Shown here piece after piece: positions 57,301-64,000 of a DNA stretch of 64,000 bases (position 1 is its first letter; every line of letters begins with the position of its first letter). The notes beneath the pieces are model-generated. The model was not told the origin of the DNA, did not search any database, and was given only the letters and a program-made list of their open reading frames with translations. Position numbers and translations under genes: made by a program. This stretch comes from CAWJHE01 sp963842455 (GTDB lineage Bacteria > Chloroflexota > Anaerolineae > Anaerolineales > UBA4823): contig CAWJHE010000017.1 of the NCBI GenBank assembly GCA_963842455.1, positions 620,001-684,000 on the forward strand, in the 5' to 3' direction.

Positions 57301-58929
57301 TTATGGATCCGCGCTTCTCATCATTACAAGCCCAAAGATGGTCGTCGAATAAGCGATTCCGCCATCAGGATGGATAAAAATTGCACCAGCCCAATTGTTA
57401 TAACCGATTCCAGTGCCAGCTAATTGCTTGTAGATCGTTTTTCCGCTCTGAAAATCTATAGCTTTAAAATACCAGCGCGAAAAAGGCAACAATCCTTCTC
57501 GAAAATAAGTATAAATCAAACCATTTCCTAAGGACATTTTAAAAACACCCAGGTTCTTTTCCGAACTCAACCAGATTTGCTCACAAGCATAATTTCCATC
57601 TGCCTGCCGCACCAGGTCCACTCGCGTAATACCCGCTTCAGGAAAGGCGATTGGAAAAACATGATGACCCCAATTATTTTCCGCAACAACAGAGTAATGA
57701 CCAGAACCAGGTGAATGTTCGAAACCAATCGTGGTGATATCCGTCCCACTTTTGCCATCTGAAAATAAAGGCATCCGACAAACTACTTCCCCCTCTTCAC
57801 GCTGCACCAATAGCAGGTTTATGCGCGGCTCCGCATTGTCTGTGACTGCCACAAAACCGTCCAGACCACCTAACAAGGTCACAGAGGTGCCTGAGCCACG
57901 GGTGATATGCCCTGGTTTTTTTGCCGGACCGCGGTCATAAGGCAAACGCCAAACAATTTGGATATTTCCATTTTCATCCCGGTTCAGGCGGTATAAAGCA
58001 TAGTCCGAAATAATAAAAACGCCTTCCTCACCCACTGCAAATGAATTCTCAATAATCTCCCCCTGTAAACGCAAGCTAGCAACCTGACCCGTAAGCCTGG
58101 CCAGCGTACCGACCATACCTTGGGTAGTGGCATACCAATAATAGTCTCCACCCCAATCCGGCAGAACCCAGGCTATACTATCTTGCGCCGGCCAGGGCAT
58201 AGGAACCACATGCTGGCTTAAGTCATATTCTCTCTCAAGCTCAAAAGAATTGGTTTCACCGGGTGAAGGAGCGCGAATAACTTGAATCGTATTCTGTGTA
58301 GTGGGGACAACCGCACGATCTTGCTCATCCAGGTAAAAATACATCCCGGCGCCAATGTATTCCCAGGGCAAAATTCCTTCCAGAAGAAAAAAAGGGGAGC
58401 GAGCGGGTAAATCAAACGAGGCTAATTCATCCAGTGTATTTGCATCCATCATTTCCAATTGAAAGCCTCTGCCATTGCTATATACGGCAATCAACCTCCC
58501 CCAGCGGTCGAAAGCAACCGTACCATAACCCCCAAATCCTTGGGTGCGCGAAAGAATTTCAAGATTATTTCCTATTGGACCACTTGCAGCATGCGTATCG
58601 CTCATATATGCATCGCTATGCATGTTATTGCCAACATTATTAGCCATGAAAGGATGCTGAGGAATTTGGGAATTTACCAGAGGCTTAGATTGAAAAACAG
58701 GTTGATAACTTACAAAACGCTCACTTTCAGGAACCACGAAATCCAACAGAGCTGCCGGGATTAACCGGTTAGAAAATAATCGCAGCCCAGGGAACAGATA
58801 ACGAACGAAGAAAATACCCAGAATGATTCCTGTAAGAAACAGAATCCAACTCAATAATCTTGAAAGCCTTTTCTTTTTCACGCCCTTGATGACCTCATGT
58901 TCCAGAGGATATTTTTTTAGTTTATACAA
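57301..58929 (-). CDS. Membrane-anchored beta-propeller-like protein of unknown function
   Basis: 542 residues. One N-terminal membrane helix (LLSWILFLTGIILGIFFVRY, about 24-43). The extracytoplasmic domain opens with a conserved HPFMANNVGNNMHSDAYMSDT segment (first His to Thr, about 92-112), then blade-like repeats with YGTVAFDRWGRLIAVYS, PHITRGSG-type and ITRVDLVRQADG stretches: a likely six- to eight-bladed propeller. Actinobacterial proteins with the same HPFM...NxxxHxDAY segment are known but unassigned. Start TTG 58929 lacks a clear Shine-Dalgarno; an in-frame GTG about 16 codons on is an alternative. Paired with the sulfotransferase. Confidence 0.68.
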   Translation of the reverse strand: MYKLKKYPLEHEVIKGVKKKRLSRLLSWILFLTGIILGIFFVRYLFPGLRLFSNRLIPAALLDFVVPESERFVSYQPVFQSKPLVNSQIPQHPFMANNVGNNMHSDAYMSDTHAASGPIGNNLEILSRTQGFGGYGTVAFDRWGRLIAVYSNGRGFQLEMMDANTLDELASFDLPARSPFFLLEGILPWEYIGAGMYFYLDEQDRAVVPTTQNTIQVIRAPSPGETNSFELEREYDLSQHVVPMPWPAQDSIAWVLPDWGGDYYWYATTQGMVGTLARLTGQVASLRLQGEIIENSFAVGEEGVFIISDYALYRLNRDENGNIQIVWRLPYDRGPAKKPGHITRGSGTSVTLLGGLDGFVAVTDNAEPRINLLLVQREEGEVVCRMPLFSDGKSGTDITTIGFEHSPGSGHYSVVAENNWGHHVFPIAFPEAGITRVDLVRQADGNYACEQIWLSSEKNLGVFKMSLGNGLIYTYFREGLLPFSRWYFKAIDFQSGKTIYKQLAGTGIGYNNWAGAIFIHPDGGIAYSTTIFGLVMMRSADP

Positions 58930-59106
58930 CGGAGCTTCAAGAACCGGTATTCAATAAAATTATAATCCAAATAGAGATTTAATCTGATCCACAATTGGCT
59001 CCCTATTTTGTAATATTTGTTATAATAATATGAAATATTAATTATTTGAACGACTTAATTGTAGATAAATGGTTATCAATCTTTATAGCTAAACAGGAGT
59101 TGTTTT

Positions 59107-59985
59107 ATGGAACACAAACATCGAAAGGTTCGACAAGTTATTGAGCCTCAATTTGTCATCGAAGGTGCAGGCGTGCTCCTGCGCCGATCTTTTGGGCCAA
59201 ACCGCTCCAACCTGTTTGACCCTTTTTTGCTTTTTGACCACTTTGCGTTCAACGACCCTAAAGAAGGTCCCATCCAAGGCTTCCCCACCCACCCGCATCG
59301 CGGCATTGAGACCGTCACCTATATGCTGGAAGGTAACGTAAGACACCGAGACAGCCTGGGCAATATGGGGGTGATTGGTCCCGGGGATGTGCAGTGGATG
59401 ACCAGTGGCAGCGGTATCTTACATGAGGAAATGCCCAAGCGCAGTCCCAATGGACTGGTAACCGGCTTCCAGCTTTGGGTGAATTTACCCGCAAAGTTAA
59501 AAATGAGCCAGCCGCGCTACCAAGAAGTCAATGAGACTGATATCCCTGTGATCGAAAAGGATGGAGCAAAAATCCGATTAGTCGCCGGTAAACTTGATGA
59601 ACAAACAGGACCGGTAACTGAAATCGCCAACCAGCCGCTCTACATGGATATCAGTCTGGAGCCCAACACAACTTTTGACTTACCCATTGAATCCAATCAT
59701 TTTGCCCTGGTTTACCTCTTCGAGGGAGAAGGTCTGTTTGGCATAAATGAACAGGAAGATGGAGAATTTGCGCAGTCCGTTCGCATGTTAGTATTGTCCG
59801 AAGGCGATCACCTGCGGGTCCAAACCGGTCTGGGTTCAGCAGCCCGCTTCATGCTGATGACCGGCGCTCCGTTTCGAGAGCCGATCGCTCCATACGGTCC
59901 TTTTGTGATGACTACTCAGGAGGAGATCCAGCAGGCGCTGCGTGATTTGCGCAACGGTACTTTCGTAAAAGATTCAGCTATTTAG
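59107..59985 (+). CDS. Pirin family protein
   Basis: 292 residues, bicupin. Metal ligands are visible in THPHRGIETVTYM (two His), then His and Glu in SGILHEEMP. Pirins act as quercetin 2,3-dioxygenases or redox-sensing regulators; the native substrate is usually unknown. AGGAG lies 6 bases ahead of the ATG. Monocistronic, divergent from the propeller gene. All family core motifs are intact. Confidence 0.93.
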   Translation: MEHKHRKVRQVIEPQFVIEGAGVLLRRSFGPNRSNLFDPFLLFDHFAFNDPKEGPIQGFPTHPHRGIETVTYMLEGNVRHRDSLGNMGVIGPGDVQWMTSGSGILHEEMPKRSPNGLVTGFQLWVNLPAKLKMSQPRYQEVNETDIPVIEKDGAKIRLVAGKLDEQTGPVTEIANQPLYMDISLEPNTTFDLPIESNHFALVYLFEGEGLFGINEQEDGEFAQSVRMLVLSEGDHLRVQTGLGSAARFMLMTGAPFREPIAPYGPFVMTTQEEIQQALRDLRNGTFVKDSAI

Positions 59986-60028
59986 AAAAAACATTGACAA
60001 TTCTATAAGGTCCATCTAAACTAAACAC

Positions 60029-61583
60029 ATGCTTGCTAGAGTTTATTCCTGCGCTGTGATTGGTCTGGAAGGCGTCGTCGTCGAAGTCGAGGTGGATTTC
60101 AGCGATGGATTGCCCGCTATAACGATTGTGGGACTTCCCGACACGGCTGTACAAGAAAGCCGCGAGCGGGTGCAATCCGCCATCAAAAACTCCGATCTGT
60201 TCTTCCCTCGCAAACGCCTGACAGTCAACCTAGCGCCAGCCGCCGTTCGCAAGGAAGGTCCGGCCTACGACCTGCCCATTGCGTTAGGTGTACTAATTGC
60301 CAGCCGGCAATTACCCGAGGACTGCATGAACGCCTCGCTGGTGATCGGTGAGCTGTCCTTAGACGGCAGCGTGCGTCACGTGCGTGGCGTGCTCCCCATG
60401 GCAGCCCTGGCGCGCCAGGAAGGCTTTCAGCGCATCTTCACCCCCAGCATCGATGCCGCCGAGGCTGCCCTGATCCCCGGGCTGGAAGTCATCCCGGTTG
60501 ATAATCTGTCCGAGCTTTACCGGCATCTAAGCGGCATGCAACCCATTCCTCCGCAAGCCCCGGTCACCCCCGAAGACATCCCGGTTTATGTGCAGACCGA
60601 TTTCGCTGAAGTCAAGGGACAGGAACACGTCAAGCGCGCCCTGGAAGTGGCCGCGGCTGGGGGGCATAATGTCCTCATGGTCGGTCCCCCCGGCGCCGGC
60701 AAAACTTTGCTGGCGCGCGCCATCCCCAGCATCCTGCCGCGCATGACTATTGATGAAGCCCTTGATGTGACGCGCATCTATTCAGTCGCTGACCAGCTTC
60801 CATCGGATGTACCGCTGATCCGCACGCGGCCATTCCGTTCCCCGCACCACACCATCAGCCACGCCGGACTGGTAGGCGGCGGCAATATCCCCCATCCTGG
60901 AGAGATTTCCCTGGCGCACCGCGGGGTTCTCTTCCTGGATGAGCTGCCCGAGTTCGGCACACGCGTCCTGGAAGTGCTGCGCCAACCCATCGAAGATAAA
61001 ATTGTCACCATCAGTCGCGCTCAAGGCACTCTGACTTTTCCAGCCAGTTTCCAGCTTGTTGCCGCCATGAACCCCTGCCCGTGCGGCTTCTATGGAGACC
61101 CGATCAAGCAGTGCACCTGCTCAAACAGCACCATCACCCGTTACCAGAAGCGCATTTCTGGTCCCTTGATGGATCGCATCGATATCCACATCGAAGTACC
61201 CCAGGTGGAATACGACAAGCTGAGCAGCCAGCGCCTGGGCGAGCCTTCGGCAGCCATCCAGGCGCGCGTGGAAGCTGCCCGTCAACGACAGCGCCAACGC
61301 TTCGACAGATTCATCCACAGCAGACAATGGAGAAAATCCCGACGGACTGGTGACCTGCAACAGCGATATGCGCCCGGCGGAAGTACGCCAATTCTGCCAG
61401 TTGGATGAAACCGGACGCGCCCTGATGAAAACCGCCATGAGCCAGCTGCAGCTGAGCGCCCGCGCTTACCACCGCGTGCTCAAGCTCTCCCGCACCATCG
61501 CCGACCTGGCCGGCAGCGAGCGCATCACCCCCCAGCACCTGGCGGAGGCGCTGCAGTATCGACCGAAAGTGGGGGAGATTTGA
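60029..61583 (+). CDS. comM: ComM/YifB-family Mg-chelatase-like AAA ATPase, frameshifted
   Basis: About 517 residues, normal ComM length. Starts MLARVYSCAVIGLEG with the lon-protease-like ChlI domain (VEVDFSDGLPAITIVGLPDT), Walker A GPPGAGKTLLARA (about 215), Walker B VLFLDELPEF, sensor region and zinc-type CPCGFYGDPIKQCTC. The frame changes near 61302-61310; the second frame continues DSSTADNGENPDGLVTCNSD and ends with the conserved helical lid (AYHRVLKLSRTIADLAGSER). ComM is a DNA helicase that extends branch migration during transformation. The break is likely an indel. Confidence 0.88.
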
Positions 61584-61752
61584 TTATCGTATATTGAAAC
61601 ATCCTATAGACATCGGGGGATCTCCAGACATTGTTTGGCGCAATGCTTCGCTTCGTCGTATTTCCCCATTCTAACCAGGCGTAAGTCATCATCCAATCTT
61701 CCCTTCGTAAGCTTATTGAAAAGCTCACGAAGGGATTGAAAGTTATCTAAAA

Positions 61753-63295
61753 TTACTCGCTTACAGGCGCATGGTCATCGTCATGCAAGCCCCCAGTCGG
61801 GATTTGGCTTCCACTGAAGTCTGTATTGCTGCTATCATCAACAGGGGGGAAATTTCCTTTGCCGCGCATACCGTTAATTTCAGTAGTGGTCATCGCATAA
61901 TGCAAGGTGGCATATGCCACCGCATCCGAATTGATATCCAGGGCAACCAGATTGATATTGTCAAACGTATCACATGCCTGGTGATAGCATGGATCATATT
62001 GAGACCCCAGCAGTTCCTCCCCAGATCGCTGCTTCTTCCGGGGTTTTAATCCCCTCGGCGCCAGTGAATAATCCACCTGAAGGGATCCCGGCAGCCATGA
62101 AAGGTCCATAGTCCGAGCGTCCAGAGAAATCAGTGCCTTTGAAAGGTACGCTGCGCAAATTGTAGAAGGATTCAAAGACCTTTTCGATCCTATCTGACCC
62201 GACAGGTCCCGGACCAGCGCCAACAGCATCTGAGTCATCTCCATCGTAGACAAAGAAAACAGGATTGGGTGAACCGATCATGTCAAAGTTAAGGTAAAGC
62301 GCAATCTTCGCTCGTTCTTCAGCGCTTAAATTGCTTAAATAATAGGTAGAACCAACTAAACCGGACTCCTCCGCGCCCCATAAGGCAAAACGGACTTTGT
62401 TCCACGGTTTCACTTTTGCCATCTGTTCAGCCACTTCCAAGATCGCTGCGCTTCCCGAGCCATTGTCTTGAATACCTGGTCCGGCGTTAACCGAATCAAG
62501 GTGCGCTCCGACCATAATGACATTATTGGGATCACCATTCACCGATTCGGCAAAGAGATTATAGCTGGTGGCAATACCGCGGAATGTATCGGTTTTTAAA
62601 CGCATGACCAAACCTGGCGTGCTGGCAAGCTGCTGACCAATATCCTGTGTAACCGAGGTGACGGGGAACTCGAGGGTAAAAGTATTACCCAATGTAGCAT
62701 TGAGAGCGCCAGGGATATTGTTGTAGATGATCACACCCGAGGCGCCAGCACTGTAGGCATTGCTTGCCTTTATAGCAAAGGTGCAAGCACCGCGGCTAAC
62801 CAGAGCGATGTTACCTGCCGGGAAACCGGCAAAATCTGCAGCGTTACAGCCTGTGATGACAGGTAATGTGCTGACTGGAGCCGTGACATCACCGCTGCCA
62901 GAATAAGACAGGATACTGTTGGAAATTGGACCTGCTGGCGGGGGAGAAACCTGTTCCAAAATAGAGGCGGAAAGGGAGATGAAAGTCTGAAATTCAAATG
63001 GCTGGACTGTCACGTTATAGCCCGCATTCAGGAATACTTGACGAGCATAATCGATTGAAGCATCATATCCTGGAGACCCAGATACACGAGTGCCATTATT
63101 TGCATCAGCGATCGACTGCAATGCAGCCTGGTGTGAGCGGACCCCGTCTAGAGTCACACATTCCAGGAGTTTCGCGAACGTGTTGTTAACACGAGTATCG
63201 CAGGCGGCGCTGCTTGCTAATGCAGTGGTTGCCGAAAACGTCAAACCAACGAGAATGAGAACTACCATGATAAAGCGAGTCATCCTACCGTACAT
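61753..63295 (-). CDS. Secreted M28 aminopeptidase with PA domain, frameshifted near 3' end
   Basis: About 513 residues from ATG 63295 (GGAGG ahead). Signal peptide ends near TTALASS. A PA insert (about 125-230; CTFAIKASNAYSAGASGVII) splits the M28 domain. Zinc ligands: VGAHLDSVNAG (His, Asp), WGAEESGLVGS (Glu-Glu) and NFDMIGSPNP. The last ligand, His in DPCYHQACDT, is only reached after the frame change at 62005-62008 (a run of four C, so GGGG on the coding strand). Exported peptidases of this type release N-terminal amino acids from peptides. AT-rich palindrome AGGATATAT/ATATATCCT lies at 63383-63408 upstream. Confidence 0.87.
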
Positions 63296-63382
63296 AGTTT
63301 TACCTCCAAATGAAAGTGAAAGTGGTTGTTGACAATCTAATTAACATTGAATAGAAAAATCAGTCTCTCCCCTTGTCTTATT

Positions 63383-63408
63383 AGGATATATAAGATAATA
63401 TATATCCT
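63383..63408. promoter_or_regulatory. Perfect 9-bp inverted repeat upstream of M28 peptidase
   Basis: AGGATATAT (63383-63391) and ATATATCCT (63400-63408) flank an 8-base AT loop in the 255-bp gap between the divergent M28 and DUF4287 genes. It could be an operator or hairpin; no regulator is linked. The rest of the gap holds only the two ribosome binding sites. Confidence 0.4.
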
Positions 63409-63550
63409 CTTCCGGAATTATATCAGCAACACCAAGTGAGTCAAGTAACAATATATTCTCTACTTCACCTGAACCTACTTCTTTCAGCAGATGAATAATT
63501 GAAACCACCTTGCAGAATTACTAAATCCAATTCCCGACAGGAGCACAATC

Positions 63551-64000
63551 ATGAGTTCTATCGACCAGGCTTACGAAACCCAACTTAAGAATATCCAGAC
63601 AAAAACCGGCAAGTCCCTTGAAGAGCTGGTACAACTCATCCTCAACAGCGGTTTGAGCAAACACGGCGAAATCCGCTCAATGCTAATCGATAAATTCGGT
63701 CTGGGCTATGGAGATGCCAACACCCTGGCTCATTATGCTCGCAATTCCGATGGAGAAAGGGCTGCCATAGCAAAGGGCTTATCGGCGGAAGATGTGCTGG
63801 ACGCAATCTATACTGGCCCCAAAGCGGCGCTGCGCCCCATTCATGAAGAAGCCATGCGCAGGATCCATACCTTTGGCGACTTTGAAATCGCCCCCAAGAA
63901 AGGTTATGTCAGCCTGCGGCGTAAAAAGCAATTTGCCATGGTTGGTCCAGCCACCAAAACACAGGTCGAAATCGGCATCAATGCAAAAGACCTGCCCACT
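63551..64000 (+). CDS. DUF4287/DUF5655 domain protein, 3' end missing
   Basis: 150 codons are present; the gene continues past the right edge. Residues about 5-55 (QLKNIQTKTGKSLEELVQLI, HGEIRSMLIDKFGLGYGDAN) match the DUF4287 domain; the following part (about 75-150; DAIYTGPKAALRPIHEEAMR, FEIAPKKGYVSLRRKKQFAM) matches DUF5655. The two are often fused in small cytoplasmic proteins of unknown role, possibly with a MazG- or transport-linked function. AGGAG precedes ATG 63551. The C-terminus cannot be seen. Confidence 0.85.
   Translation, partial: MSSIDQAYETQLKNIQTKTGKSLEELVQLILNSGLSKHGEIRSMLIDKFGLGYGDANTLAHYARNSDGERAAIAKGLSAEDVLDAIYTGPKAALRPIHEEAMRRIHTFGDFEIAPKKGYVSLRRKKQFAMVGPATKTQVEIGINAKDLPT

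Noticed and set aside
1..64000. CRISPR array, insertion sequence or prophage
   Set aside because: No regularly spaced repeats, transposase, integrase or phage structural genes were seen anywhere in the window.

Overview
The window looks like a chromosomal segment of a mid-GC, envelope-simple bacterium, most likely Chloroflexota (Anaerolineae-like). This is inferred from gene content and style: Thr/Pro-rich 'TPTPT' extracytoplasmic linkers, a RodZ-like HTH protein followed by rimO, a two-subunit ETF plus acyl-CoA dehydrogenase, an ADP-forming acyl-CoA synthetase, and many lipoproteins with short sugar- or laminin-like domains. No rRNA, tRNA, CRISPR array or insertion sequence was found.

Layout. 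0-2.3 kb (-): etfA (cut by the window edge), etfB and an acyl-CoA dehydrogenase. 2.5-7.0 kb (+): lipoprotein, mtaB, HIT protein, TrmH-type methylase, DUF711 protein. 7.1-7.8 kb: a FitA/VapC-type toxin-antitoxin pair with a clear autoregulatory operator. 7.9-14.7 kb: a TetR regulator divergent from a MacB-type efflux set (two ATPases, one fused to a cyclic-nucleotide-binding domain; FtsX permease; membrane-fusion lipoprotein) and an F420-type nitroreductase-like protein. 14.8-23.2 kb: an AT-richer block with a polar amino-acid ABC transporter, an NMT1-like binding protein without signal peptide, a very large SARP/NB-ARC/TPR regulator and an Imm11-like orphan immunity gene. 23.3-38.7 kb: housekeeping genes (uvrA, clpC, recO, rplI, rodZ-like, rimO, cysQ-like) with a DUF2202 ferritin-like protein, a DUF389 membrane protein and a SIMPL-domain protein. 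38.7-46.4 kb: a GT39-like glycosyltransferase, three two-component genes in a row and an ADP-forming acyl-CoA synthetase. 46.4-51.5 kb: M20 peptidase, PfkB kinase, pterin dehydratase, small membrane proteins, hpt, NAD-dependent epimerase. 51.6-55.8 kb (-): the most interesting locus (next paragraph). 56.2-64 kb: sulfotransferase plus beta-propeller pair, pirin, comM, M28 peptidase and the start of a DUF4287/DUF5655 gene.

The standout is 51.57-55.76 kb: in transcription order, a 71-residue peptide whose leader resembles NHLP/ComX-type leaders and whose penultimate residue is Trp; an overlapping class I isoprenyl synthase with a ComQ-like first Asp motif; and a sensor kinase with an N-terminal PDZ-like loop followed by a block of membrane helices, as in ComP. 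An array of TGTAAGGT-type repeats and a perfect palindrome lie upstream. I propose a ComX/ComQ/ComP-like prenyl-peptide signalling system outside Bacillota. This is inference from order and motifs; no assay or search was possible.

A second, technical pattern runs through the whole window: at least 17 genes are broken by single-base frame changes, several inside mononucleotide runs, while protein similarity continues unbroken in the next frame. This is best explained by uncorrected sequencing indels rather than by pseudogenes, and I annotate such genes over their full repaired span.
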